Assembly (NCBI RefSeq): GCF_000153025.1
Contig: NZ_CH672431.1
Location: 92,256 to 156,255, forward strand
Reading direction: 5' to 3'
DNA from: Marinomonas sp. MED121
Lineage (GTDB): Bacteria; Pseudomonadota; Gammaproteobacteria; Pseudomonadales; Marinomonadaceae
DNA length: 64,000 nucleotides
In this document: positions 33,544 to 42,094 of the stretch, in pieces
How positions within the stretch are numbered: the stretch's first letter is position 1
Layout of the letters: each line of letters begins with the position of its first letter
Notes under the pieces: model-generated
Database searches by the model: none
Seen by the model: the letters and a program-made list of their open reading frames with translations, nothing else
What the model was told of the DNA's origin: nothing
Program-made: the position numbers and the translations under genes

Positions 33544-36215
33544 GAGAAGCTTCTAAACTCTTCTTTGTATACTGAGGCTCCGATTTTTTTGATATTGGCC
33601 ACGCCCATTTTGTAGTTATAGTTACCGCTAATTTGATCGACTATCCTTGCAGTGAGAGAGTTAGAGGGCTGTTTCATATCTATCATATTGGCAAAAAGCA
33701 CCCCTTTTTTAGTACTGTTTGTTACTATCGCGACCGCTGTCACTGCAGCCTTATCAAGTTGGATATGCCCAGCATCTAAAAGCTGGCTAAACTGAAAATC
33801 ATCCCCTTCTACTCCTAAAATGGTATCTTTAAAACTCGGCACCCGATCCGAATACATCATGACTTGATCACCGGACTCTATGCCTCGCTTTTTAGCGTCA
33901 TCTGGATGTATCTCGACCCAGTTTTCAGGCCAACGTTGAGCGGTATAAGCACGGCGCTCCACATCATCAAAACCTGACTGCCAAATCTCATTCACACGGC
34001 CGTTAGAAAACCAAAGCTCGTCCCCTTTTGGCTTGATCCAAGCATAAAAATCACTAAATAATCCCCAAGGGTGCTTCTGCATATTGATTTTGCCGGTTTG
34101 AGAATTAAAACCTGTGAGCTGTTTTTTCAGTACATTAGCCCCTTGAGGCCCATCCGTTAGCCCTTTTTCAGCCAAGGTTTCAACGCTCATTTGGGTATCA
34201 TGTAAACGCTTGGTGCCCACTAACTGTTTCGTATCATAGTTATAAAAAACAGGTCCCTGTATGCCTTCTGTGCCGTATTCTTTTAACTTTTGATGTAAGG
34301 TTTTTCCTTCTGCATGGGCAGCGACTTTAATCATATTAAAGTCTTTACGACTGCCACGGCTAAAGCGCGAAGCTTCTTCTGCCACCTCATTTGAGTTTTG
34401 CCAATCAAATCCATCAAAGCCCATACGTTTAGAGAGTTGAGCAATTATCCACCAATCTGGTTTTGCATTGCCTGGGGCATCATTAAATTTCTGATACAAG
34501 CGTAAACGACGCTCACCATTGGCTCGCATAAAGTCTTCCTCTCCCCAAGTGGCAGCAGGAAAGACAATGTCAGCAAATTTAGCGCCGATAGGATCACGTA
34601 AATAAATATCTTGATTCACTACCACCATGCCACCCGAATCGGCGCGGGCTTTTAGGGTGTCGATAATTTCTTGTTTATCATAACTAAAAACCTGATGGGG
34701 GTTGGCGATAGTCAGCTCCCAAAATTTCTTCTGTAACCCTTGAGAACCACACATGGATTGAATCCAAGTGGTACCAATAACATGGGCAAATCGAGTATGA
34801 CCAGAGAATAAATACCTGTCCGTATCCAAAGCACGACGACGACGTCCCGGTACTTTTTCTGGGGATTTATTACGAGGTAATTTCCCTCCGGATTGCCCAC
34901 CTCTTTGATGGCCGCCAAAACGACCTATTACCTGACCTTCTCGACCACCAGCACCGACCAAGGTCGCCAAGGTTGAAATCGCATTAGTATTGCCAGTGTT
35001 GTTAGACCAGTAAAAGCCTTTTTCGATGCCGATTGAGGTTTTAGGGCGCTTGCCATTAATAGGTTTAGCCAACATTTCAGCCGCTTGATAAAGCTTTTTA
35101 ACCTCTATGCCAGCCATATTTGCCGCATAGTCTGGGTCATACTCAGCTTGCGCTAGGTTCCACTTTTTGTAGTCTTCATAACCATTAGTTTGGAACTTGC
35201 CCCAAGTCGTACGCCACTGCCAAGGGGTATTGCGAGTACCCTGTCCAGAACCTGAATTAGACTCCCATTTATTATTCACCCATTGGGATATCCATTCTTT
35301 ATCCTGCCAATCGTTTTGCATTATGATACGAGCAATAGCACCCACCACTAAAGTATCTGAGCCAGGATTCACATCTAGGTGCAGCCCTCCATGCTTTTTC
35401 ATATAAGCAATGCCCGCCGTTTCTCTTGGGTTAAGAATGACGGTTTTCATGCCCCTTTGTATCGCTGGCATTATGTACTGAGTAAAGATAATGGTTTTGG
35501 TTTCGTAAGGGTCAGTTCCACAAATCATCAAGGTATCAGCGGCTCTCCAATCATCATAACTGGGCCCAAAGTTATCAAACCCAGCATCTCTAAAGCCTGG
35601 GGTAGAAGTCACATCAGACGGGGTATCATGAAAACTAAAGTTCGCTGTATTAAGGTGGCGTAACGCATATTTTGTCACCGCATAGGTATTCTCAATATAT
35701 TGATAAGAATAAGTTTTAACACAATAGGCATTAGCGCCATGCTGGTTAATAATATGCTCACCCACCGCCGCTGCGATATCTAAAGCAAATGCCCAAGTAA
35801 CAGGTTGCAAACTCCCACCAATCCGCACCAAAGGCTGGGTTAACCTGTCACGAGTTGGTGTCGATGGGTTATAGACTTTCTGTGCAAGGAGGCCACCTCG
35901 CATGGAAGAGTCCCCCATTTTATTCACCACTTTGGCGTCTTTATCTGGTACGACTATGATGTTGTGGGGCTTGCCCTTGTGCATCACTACATTATGTTGG
36001 CTGGGCGCCACCCAAGCCTGTAACGGGCCACTTGGAAAGTTAACATTGAAAGCATTTTCACTGGCTTTCCCCCCCCCATTCGCCATCTCTAATGGCCAGC
36101 GATATACCTTATAACCACAGGCAACCACACAGTAATCACACGCGGTAGTAATCACTTCCGCTTGCTTAGGTGGCAAGGGCGCATGATCTTCTGGAATATA
36201 AAAATTAGTCGTCAT
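33519..36215 (-). CDS. idrA: Molybdopterin oxidoreductase, iodate reductase IdrA / arsenite oxidase AioA family
   Basis: 898 residues of the DMSO reductase superfamily. The N-terminal CDYCVVACGYKVY gives C-x2-C-x3-C (Cys26, Cys29, Cys33), with Ser104 where a fourth Cys would sit. This is the [3Fe-4S] pattern shared by AioA and IdrA. VVPDKDAKVVN and GRFGGHQRGG (Arg432, His436) are also AioA-like. The region that carries arsenite-binding His195 and Glu203 in AioA (SECHATRE) reads SDVTSTPG here, arguing against arsenite. Together with the Rieske and two diheme peroxidase genes this matches the idrABP1P2 cluster for iodate reduction. There is no signal peptide; export would ride on the Tat signal of the Rieske partner. 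AGGAG precedes the ATG. Confidence 0.8.
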   Translation of the reverse strand: MTTNFYIPEDHAPLPPKQAEVITTACDYCVVACGYKVYRWPLEMANGGGKASENAFNVNFPSGPLQAWVAPSQHNVVMHKGKPHNIIVVPDKDAKVVNKMGDSSMRGGLLAQKVYNPSTPTRDRLTQPLVRIGGSLQPVTWAFALDIAAAVGEHIINQHGANAYCVKTYSYQYIENTYAVTKYALRHLNTANFSFHDTPSDVTSTPGFRDAGFDNFGPSYDDWRAADTLMICGTDPYETKTIIFTQYIMPAIQRGMKTVILNPRETAGIAYMKKHGGLHLDVNPGSDTLVVGAIARIIMQNDWQDKEWISQWVNNKWESNSGSGQGTRNTPWQWRTTWGKFQTNGYEDYKKWNLAQAEYDPDYAANMAGIEVKKLYQAAEMLAKPINGKRPKTSIGIEKGFYWSNNTGNTNAISTLATLVGAGGREGQVIGRFGGHQRGGQSGGKLPRNKSPEKVPGRRRRALDTDRYLFSGHTRFAHVIGTTWIQSMCGSQGLQKKFWELTIANPHQVFSYDKQEIIDTLKARADSGGMVVVNQDIYLRDPIGAKFADIVFPAATWGEEDFMRANGERRLRLYQKFNDAPGNAKPDWWIIAQLSKRMGFDGFDWQNSNEVAEEASRFSRGSRKDFNMIKVAAHAEGKTLHQKLKEYGTEGIQGPVFYNYDTKQLVGTKRLHDTQMSVETLAEKGLTDGPQGANVLKKQLTGFNSQTGKINMQKHPWGLFSDFYAWIKPKGDELWFSNGRVNEIWQSGFDDVERRAYTAQRWPENWVEIHPDDAKKRGIESGDQVMMYSDRVPSFKDTILGVEGDDFQFSQLLDAGHIQLDKAAVTAVAIVTNSTKKGVLFANMIDMKQPSNSLTARIVDQISGNYNYKMGVANIKKIGASVYKEEFRSFSFAPRNIV

Positions 36216-36217
36216 AA

Positions 36218-36877
36218 TTAAACTCCTGCCACAGGGATGAGGTTTTCGGATCGGCCATATAAAAGCCCCATAACACCAACGGCATATAAAAGGTCACCCT
36301 CTTGCTCTAACAAGACTTGAGGCAAACTTTCATAGGCTTGGCCTGAAACAATAATGCCGTGACGGCGCAGATCAAACGTAGAAAGATGAAACGGACATTG
36401 ACCGACCACTCTATGTTCATCTCTAACCTTGTATTGATTATCCAAAGGGCCACCTTGATGGGTACACATCATAGAAAAGGCCACTACGTCTTTGTTTTGA
36501 CCTATACCACCACCCCCTTCAACCCCCATACGCACTAGCATGGCACGAGAGTTTGGGCCCTCATCTGGATAGTTAAAATAGAGAGGCTGATTAACATTTA
36601 ACTGGCTTAATTTGCCAATTAGCTGCTTAGGATAAGAGGTCACTTTTGCCTGTACTTGCTGAGCGTGTGCGGTACCTGGATACAAGGTGAGTGAAACCAA
36701 ACTTGCACTCCCCACAGCCACACCTGAGGTCATTAAAAATTTACGTCGGCTCATCATGCATTGCTTGTGTTTGGCAGGGCTTTGCTTAGCTTTATCAAGC
36801 CGTCTTGAGTCTCTTGTTTGGCCAAGACTTGTTTGGTCAAGACTTGTTTGATCAAGATTGGTCAGGTCATCTTTCAT
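36218..36877 (-). CDS. idrB: Rieske iron-sulfur subunit with Tat signal (IdrB/AioB family)
   Basis: 219 residues. An unusual ~40-residue N-terminal leader with three LDQTS-type repeats precedes a twin-arginine signal, SRRKFLM, and hydrophobic segment (to about AHA-Q). The Rieske [2Fe-2S] ligands are in CTHQGG and CPFHLSTFD. It is the small subunit that passes electrons between periplasmic cytochromes and the molybdoenzyme and supplies the Tat signal for the pair. The ATG overlaps the upstream peroxidase stop by four bases, and GGAGG lies seven bases upstream, so the long leader is probably translated. The large-subunit gene follows after two bases. Confidence 0.83.
   Translation of the reverse strand: MKDDLTNLDQTSLDQTSLGQTRDSRRLDKAKQSPAKHKQCMMSRRKFLMTSGVAVGSASLVSLTLYPGTAHAQQVQAKVTSYPKQLIGKLSQLNVNQPLYFNYPDEGPNSRAMLVRMGVEGGGGIGQNKDVVAFSMMCTHQGGPLDNQYKVRDEHRVVGQCPFHLSTFDLRRHGIIVSGQAYESLPQVLLEQEGDLLYAVGVMGLLYGRSENLIPVAGV
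36813..36857. repeat. Three tandem 15-bp repeats within the idrB leader
   Basis: The unit CTTGTTTGGCCAAGA (plus strand) occurs three times with one or two changes per copy. As its length is a multiple of three it adds five residues (LDQTS or LGQTR) per copy without breaking the frame, ahead of the Tat motif. Confidence 0.8.
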
Positions 36878-38148
36878 TTAATTGCCTCCAGCAAAGCTTG
36901 CTTGGTAAAGAGGGGTTTTGACTCAGGTATATTGGGGTAATCCATTACCAGTTTGTCACCACTAAAGCTGTCTAAGAAAGCCAGCAAATCGGCCTTTTCA
37001 GACTGGCTCAAATTAAGGGGTTTGATCAGCTTAGATTTTGTTTGAGGGTAGCCTGTCGTGCGTCCATCTTTACTAATGCCGCCCTTGTTATAAAAGTCGA
37101 TCACATCTGCCAAGCTAGTGATCACTCCGTTGTGCATATAAGGGGCTGTGTACTTGGTATAACGCAGACTAGGGGTTCGAAACTTACCTTTCATATCCGC
37201 CCGTTTTCCCCTGAAGTAAACACCTGGGTCGGCTTTGGCAGTACGATATTGTTTCTCGTTTGAGCCTTTCGCATAAAGCTCATAGCGAAAGGTAATTTGC
37301 GCCATGGCTTCTTGCTCCCAACGCTTATTGGTGGGTACGCCTATGTTGTAATACTTCTCATCGCTGGCAAGGGCACCGTTATGACAGGCAATACAATTTG
37401 CCTTACCTTCAAACAGTTTTTTGCCTTTTAACTGCTGTGCCGTTAAAGCGGACTTATCCCCTAGCAAGTAATTATCTAGCGGGGTATCGGTTTGAATTAA
37501 GGTGCGCTCAAAGGCACCAATGGCTTTCCAAGCATTACTGATTTTTGGGTAGTTATCCCCAAAAATTTGCTTAAAGCCCTCAACATATTCAGGCACAAGC
37601 GCCAGCCTTGCTTCCATCAGATCATCTTCGCCATTACCCGCGACTGATCCTTTGGCGGCACTCTTGGCTTGCGCTTCTAACGAGTTACTAGAACCCGCCC
37701 AAAAGAACTTAGAGTAATAGGCTGAGTTGATTAACGTCTGACTATTACGCCAATGCACCGTATTTGGATAACCCAGCGATAAGTCAGTCGGAAAATCCCA
37801 ACCGGCATTGGGTAAATGACACGCAACACAAGGGGTGGATTCATCTCCCCCTAAGCGACCATCGAAAAATAACAACTTACCTAGTTCAACTTTTTCCGCT
37901 GTAGTTGGGTTATCCGCTGGTGTGGGTACGGCTCCTAAAGGGGCTAAGGCGAGGTAGCTTTTATTGCCTAAAACAACGGGGGGTAATTGAGCCGCTATGG
38001 CATCCGCCCGAGCGGCTCTTTGCAATTCAGCGTGAGCATCAAAACTTGGCATAGGCGTATCCGCCAACACAAGAGAAGAGTTAAAACTGGCTGCGCTTGC
38101 CAACAAACTCAGACTCACTCGGATAAATACATTCTGTTTAGCTTTCAT
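36874..38148 (-). CDS. Diheme cytochrome c peroxidase of the iodate reductase cluster (IdrP type)
   Basis: 424 residues from the ATG at 38148, which has AAGGAGGGA four bases upstream; longer in-frame starts would overlap the preceding gene and lack an SD. The signal peptide MKAKQNVFIRVSLSLLASAA is followed by a CcpA/MauG-type body with two haem-binding motifs, CVACH and CIACH, and a distal MHNG segment (YTAPYMHNGV). It is periplasmic. In idr clusters two such peroxidases are thought to remove hydrogen peroxide or reduced oxyiodine intermediates made during iodate reduction. It lies 10 bases after the other peroxidase gene. Which of IdrP1 or IdrP2 it corresponds to was not determined. Confidence 0.85.
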   Translation of the reverse strand: MKAKQNVFIRVSLSLLASAASFNSSLVLADTPMPSFDAHAELQRAARADAIAAQLPPVVLGNKSYLALAPLGAVPTPADNPTTAEKVELGKLLFFDGRLGGDESTPCVACHLPNAGWDFPTDLSLGYPNTVHWRNSQTLINSAYYSKFFWAGSSNSLEAQAKSAAKGSVAGNGEDDLMEARLALVPEYVEGFKQIFGDNYPKISNAWKAIGAFERTLIQTDTPLDNYLLGDKSALTAQQLKGKKLFEGKANCIACHNGALASDEKYYNIGVPTNKRWEQEAMAQITFRYELYAKGSNEKQYRTAKADPGVYFRGKRADMKGKFRTPSLRYTKYTAPYMHNGVITSLADVIDFYNKGGISKDGRTTGYPQTKSKLIKPLNLSQSEKADLLAFLDSFSGDKLVMDYPNIPESKPLFTKQALLEAIK

Positions 38149-38158
38149 AAGTCCCTCC

Positions 38159-39256
38159 TTAGTTTTTGACCTTGAGCCAGTTATTTGTTGGCTGGTATTG
38201 ATAATCATCTTTAGTCCAAACATGCCGTTCACTGGTCAGTGGCTTGGAAGATAAAGACTCTAAGAAAGCAACCAAGGCTTGCTCTTCTTGGTTTGTTAAC
38301 TGCAGGGGTTTTAGCCGGCGATCCTTATTGGAATCTTGCCCACCACCTTGGTTATAAAAGGCAACTACATCGACTAAAGAGTCCATAACACCGTTATGCA
38401 TATAGGGGGAAGTTTGAGTCAGTTCTCGCAAACTTGGCGTCACAAACTTGCCTTTATCCGTACCATCTGCCTTATGAGTTTGCACATGAGCCCCCAGATC
38501 ACGCTTAAGGTTCATATAGTTTTCATTACCCATAAACATATTGAAGGCAATAAAGGTTTCATGACGCTCAGGGTCCAAGAAGATATCGAGGTTTTCTTTT
38601 ACCCCAGTGTTATAAGCCTTACCGTCAGTAAGAAGCGGTCCATTATGACAAGCCGTGCAACCCGCTTTGCCTTTGAAAAGCTCGAGTCCTAACTCGGCTT
38701 GAGTGGATAACTGACCTTTATCATAGGGGCTAGCATCAGAGCTTAAGGTTTTTAGATATTCAGGAATGGCTTTACGCACCGAACCATTGGAGGGCTCTCC
38801 ATAACCTGCTTTTTTAAACATGGCCACATAGATAGGGTCTTGTTTGATGCGCTCCTGCATGAGTCGCATATCCATATTCATTAGCCAATCTTCTGTGATC
38901 ATCTCCCGTGTCACATCATTGAGGTTGGTGCCTAAACGCCCATCATGAAACCACACTTCTTTTAAGCTGGTATTAATCAAAGAAGGCACATTTCGAAAGC
39001 CTTTACTGCCCGTGTAAGCTGGGGCTAAAGGGGCAGGATAACTAAAACCTGATTCAGGTTGATGGCACGTTGAACACGCTAATAAGCCGTCGCCAGATAA
39101 ACGTTTATCAAAAAATAATCTTTTCCCTAATTCCGCTTTCGCTGTATCAATTTTCACCTCAGGCAAGGGGCCAAAATCCATCTTATCTTGGGCCATCAAG
39201 GGTAATGAGGACAGAGAGACTCCGAGCAAAGTCGGTACAAGCAGTCGCATCTTCAT
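38159..39256 (-). CDS. Diheme cytochrome c peroxidase of the iodate reductase cluster (IdrP type), first gene of the operon
   Basis: 365 residues from the ATG at 39256 (GGAG six bases upstream). The signal peptide MKMRLLVPTLLGVSLSS is followed by a CcpA/MauG body with haem motifs CSTCH and CTACH and a TSPYMHNGVM segment matching its paralogue. It is the promoter-proximal gene of four tightly packed genes (peroxidase, peroxidase, Rieske, molybdoenzyme). A sigma-54-type promoter lies about 80 bases upstream. In-frame starts at 39268 or 39283 are possible but have weaker sites. It probably protects the periplasm by reducing peroxide formed during oxyanion reduction. Confidence 0.85.
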   Translation of the reverse strand: MKMRLLVPTLLGVSLSSLPLMAQDKMDFGPLPEVKIDTAKAELGKRLFFDKRLSGDGLLACSTCHQPESGFSYPAPLAPAYTGSKGFRNVPSLINTSLKEVWFHDGRLGTNLNDVTREMITEDWLMNMDMRLMQERIKQDPIYVAMFKKAGYGEPSNGSVRKAIPEYLKTLSSDASPYDKGQLSTQAELGLELFKGKAGCTACHNGPLLTDGKAYNTGVKENLDIFLDPERHETFIAFNMFMGNENYMNLKRDLGAHVQTHKADGTDKGKFVTPSLRELTQTSPYMHNGVMDSLVDVVAFYNQGGGQDSNKDRRLKPLQLTNQEEQALVAFLESLSSKPLTSERHVWTKDDYQYQPTNNWLKVKN

Positions 39257-39335
39257 AGTTAGCTCCATTAACAGGGATATCAAATAAGTTCTTTCTCATA
39301 TAGTTAAGATAAAACTTAGCTTTGATAGCGTTAGG

Positions 39336-39350
39336 GCATTTTTTGTACCA
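39336..39350 (-). promoter_or_regulatory. Sigma-54 (-24/-12) promoter of the idr operon
   Basis: On the minus strand the sequence reads TGGTACAAAAAATGC: GG and GC separated by exactly 10 bases, close to the TGGCAC-N5-TTGC consensus. The predicted start is about 39324, giving a 5' leader of about 70 bases before the first peroxidase gene. An NtrC-family regulator is encoded at 44883-46238. Confidence 0.7.
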
Positions 39351-39435
39351 ACCTTAAAACGTTTTCTGGGGCCTTACTTTGTGCGGAGTTTAGGATTTAG
39401 CGTGGAATATCTGCGCTATTTACTTGAACGAAATG

Positions 39436-39454
39436 TCGAATTTTGAAGATTCGA
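39436..39454. promoter_or_regulatory. Palindrome upstream of the sigma-54 promoter, candidate enhancer
   Basis: TCGAAT-N7-ATTCGA is a perfect inverted repeat about 105 bases upstream of the -12 element, the usual distance for binding sites of sigma-54 activators. It is the best candidate site for the adjacent NtrC-family regulator. Confidence 0.5.
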
Positions 39455-39634
39455 TTAAACGAAACATTCAATTCTCAGGAGGTGCTTTACCCCTTGAAAA
39501 CTCTCTATTGATTAGAAGGAATAACCTTGATCTAAAACAAGATAAGGCCTAACTAGATAGGCTATTGATAGGCCTATATAAGCGACAATAATCACAATAA
39601 AATCATTCAAGACGTATCATCGCTAGGAGCGTTT

Positions 39635-41953
39635 ATGTCCTCTCAACAATACCCTGTTAGCCACCTAGAAGCCTATCAGGCATTGGTTACACTCCTTGAA
39701 CAGGGTGATGAAGCCCAATCTTGCTATAGTGCCAAAGCCATCGCAGACGCCAAGTACAAGGATGCCATCCCCCAGCTTAATCAGTGCCTTTATCACCCAG
39801 ATGCAGATGTTGTTATTGATGCGGCCCAAGCACTGGGCGAATTAGCACAAGGGGATATAGAGAGCCTCATTGAGGTCGCCCAACATCACCCTGAAGGCGA
39901 TGCTAGGCAAGCGGCGCTCATCACCCTAAGCCAGCATGAATGTATGACTCAAAGCGATCAAATAGATGAGAAAAACAAGGTCATTAAGCTTCTGTCAGAC
40001 ATGACTCAAGGTCGAGGCCAGCATGATACCTGGGGGCTAAATAGCGAATGGGATGAGTGGTACGACTTACAATACCTTAGTGTGAAATTATATGGAAAAA
40101 CCGCAAAGGAAGAGGCAACCCCCTTAATTAAAGCACTCTTATTACAGGACCCTGAGCCTGAATTAGAAATGGCGCTTTATGACACCTTAGCCCAGGTGGA
40201 TCTCGATTATTGTCAGAGTCTGTTAGTGCAGCAGCCAAGCCCTAGTTTGACCCAATTGCGAAAAATAACCAAAGCCATAAGCCATAATCCAAGCCAAGCC
40301 GCGAGCATAGTCTTGTTTAAACTAATGACTCAAAGCCAAGACAGTGAAGTAAAAATAATCTGTATCAAGGCATTAGCTGAGCGTAAATCAACCGATTACC
40401 AATGGGACTTTGCCAACCTAATTTGTGATAACGAAGAAAGAGTACAAGATGCCGCAGTTCAAGCATTAGTCCAGCTTGAAGCATTAGATCAAATTAGTAT
40501 GGCTAACTTAGAACCCCTTGCCATGCGTAAAGAAGCTGCAAACCTATCTAGGTTACTGGATTTGATTGATCAACACCCAGATGCTCCAAGCGCTCGCTTT
40601 ATACAATGGCTATCGGATACTCTGCTATCTGATTCAAATAAATCCAATGCAGCTAGCCCTCATTCGCTCTTATTCGAAGATCTAAATCAAATACTCAAAG
40701 CCGCGACCATTATCTCCCACCAGCAAGCAGACGAAAGTTATCACAAGGCTTTTAATCGAACCCTAGATATCGCCAAAGATACTAAAGTGAGCACAGCCAA
40801 ACGAATACAGGCGATTCATTTATTAGGCCATTTTAAACATTCTTCAGGTGCCCTTCTAAATGAGTACCGTGCCTTATTAGATGAGAAACACCATGACGTC
40901 ATGATTCGTCAGGCCTGCTTTGAAAGCCTTAATCACTTTGCTAAAGAAGAGGTGTACCAAACCTTATTAATGGCACATGTTTTAGATAAAGATGCCGAGA
41001 TGCATCTCATAACGGGCTTATCAGATAACACACAAAAGGAGTGTCATCATGACAGCGCCACGCCCTTGATAACAGGTGCAGCACAGCACGCTGCGAGTAC
41101 TTCAACCTTAGGGGCGATTTTAGAAAACGAGCAGGCAACACAAGTGGATAAGACGCCTCTTCAGCATGAGCAAAATATTAATAATATGGTGGCAAGGCTT
41201 GAGCAAGATTTTCAAGCTTATGGCGACATTGTCTCTGATCATTTTAAAGCGGCAGATAAGTTAGATTTAAATCGTCGAAAAATTGCCAAACACCCGCAGG
41301 TACCTAATCAGATTTTAGCCATTCGCAGCTTAGCAAATTGCCCTTCTGAGTTTGCGGCCCCCTTATTGATTGAAGCATTGACAGGGGCCGAGCCTCATCT
41401 CCAAGTTGAGCTTTTTAACACTATGGCGCGCCTAGGTGAAAAACAAGGAACAGGCCTTTTGAAAAACGCCTTTGGGGCATTAGCCAATGTCATGTATCAC
41501 GCTGATAGTCTCACTAAACAAGCGGCGACTCGTTTGTTAGGACAATTAAGAAATCGACAGTCCCTAACACTTATTTTATTAGGTACAGAAGATGAGGATG
41601 AAGCAGTACGGCTTTGTAGTCTTATTGCGTTAAAAACGCATATGCTCGCCAAACCTTTTTCACAACTTCCCCTACTTGAAATACAACGCTGTTTGCAACG
41701 TTGCCTCAAAGATAAAGCCGGAGGTATCCGCAAACTCACCTTACCTTTATTGGCACATCTAGAGCAGGAAGAAGATGTAGTGAGCCTGATTGAATGTGCG
41801 ATTTATGATGATGAAAGCCAAAGTGTTGCAGCAGACAGCCTAGGTTTTGCAAAAGATAAAGCACTCAACTTACTCGCTCAAAAGTTGCCAGAACTAAAAG
41901 ACCAAGCCCAATATCTTGCAATCCGGCTCACAGGACAGTTACTTGCTCTTTAA
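39635..41953 (+). CDS. HEAT-repeat protein
   Basis: 772 residues built of repeated helical pairs typical of HEAT/PBS-lyase repeats: DADVVIDAAQALGELA, EERVQDAAVQALVQLEAL, EDEAVRLCSLIALKTH, DESQSVAADSLGFAKDKA. No signal peptide, membrane segment or enzyme motif is seen; a low-complexity break occurs around residues 470-530. Such proteins are scaffolds or assembly factors, and HEAT-repeat genes are found near some redox-enzyme operons. It is divergent from the idr operon and starts a run with a sensor kinase and response regulator, so it may aid maturation or signalling; this is inference. AGGAG precedes the ATG. Confidence 0.8.
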   Translation: MSSQQYPVSHLEAYQALVTLLEQGDEAQSCYSAKAIADAKYKDAIPQLNQCLYHPDADVVIDAAQALGELAQGDIESLIEVAQHHPEGDARQAALITLSQHECMTQSDQIDEKNKVIKLLSDMTQGRGQHDTWGLNSEWDEWYDLQYLSVKLYGKTAKEEATPLIKALLLQDPEPELEMALYDTLAQVDLDYCQSLLVQQPSPSLTQLRKITKAISHNPSQAASIVLFKLMTQSQDSEVKIICIKALAERKSTDYQWDFANLICDNEERVQDAAVQALVQLEALDQISMANLEPLAMRKEAANLSRLLDLIDQHPDAPSARFIQWLSDTLLSDSNKSNAASPHSLLFEDLNQILKAATIISHQQADESYHKAFNRTLDIAKDTKVSTAKRIQAIHLLGHFKHSSGALLNEYRALLDEKHHDVMIRQACFESLNHFAKEEVYQTLLMAHVLDKDAEMHLITGLSDNTQKECHHDSATPLITGAAQHAASTSTLGAILENEQATQVDKTPLQHEQNINNMVARLEQDFQAYGDIVSDHFKAADKLDLNRRKIAKHPQVPNQILAIRSLANCPSEFAAPLLIEALTGAEPHLQVELFNTMARLGEKQGTGLLKNAFGALANVMYHADSLTKQAATRLLGQLRNRQSLTLILLGTEDEDEAVRLCSLIALKTHMLAKPFSQLPLLEIQRCLQRCLKDKAGGIRKLTLPLLAHLEQEEDVVSLIECAIYDDESQSVAADSLGFAKDKALNLLAQKLPELKDQAQYLAIRLTGQLLAL

Positions 41954-42002
41954 ACGTTTTCCCTCTTGTCGGTCTGAATTCACCTAAACCTTGATGTAAA
42001 GC

Positions 42003-42035
42003 AGAAGCAGTCTTGATTACAAGCTGCTTCTCTTT
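42003..42035 (+). terminator. Possible terminator after the HEAT-repeat gene
   Basis: AGAAGCAG and CTGCTTCT form a perfect 8-bp stem around a 13-base loop, followed by CTTTG. Weak U-run, so termination may be partial. Confidence 0.5.
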
Positions 42036-42094
42036 GCCTAATTTCCATTTCATGTGAAGCTTAAACACTGAAAATAAGAAGGGATATTTTCATC

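Noticed and set aside
33519-36877. Arsenite oxidase aioBA
   Set aside because: The cofactor motifs fit, but two of four arsenite-binding residues are missing and two diheme peroxidase genes accompany it, which matches iodate reductase clusters better.
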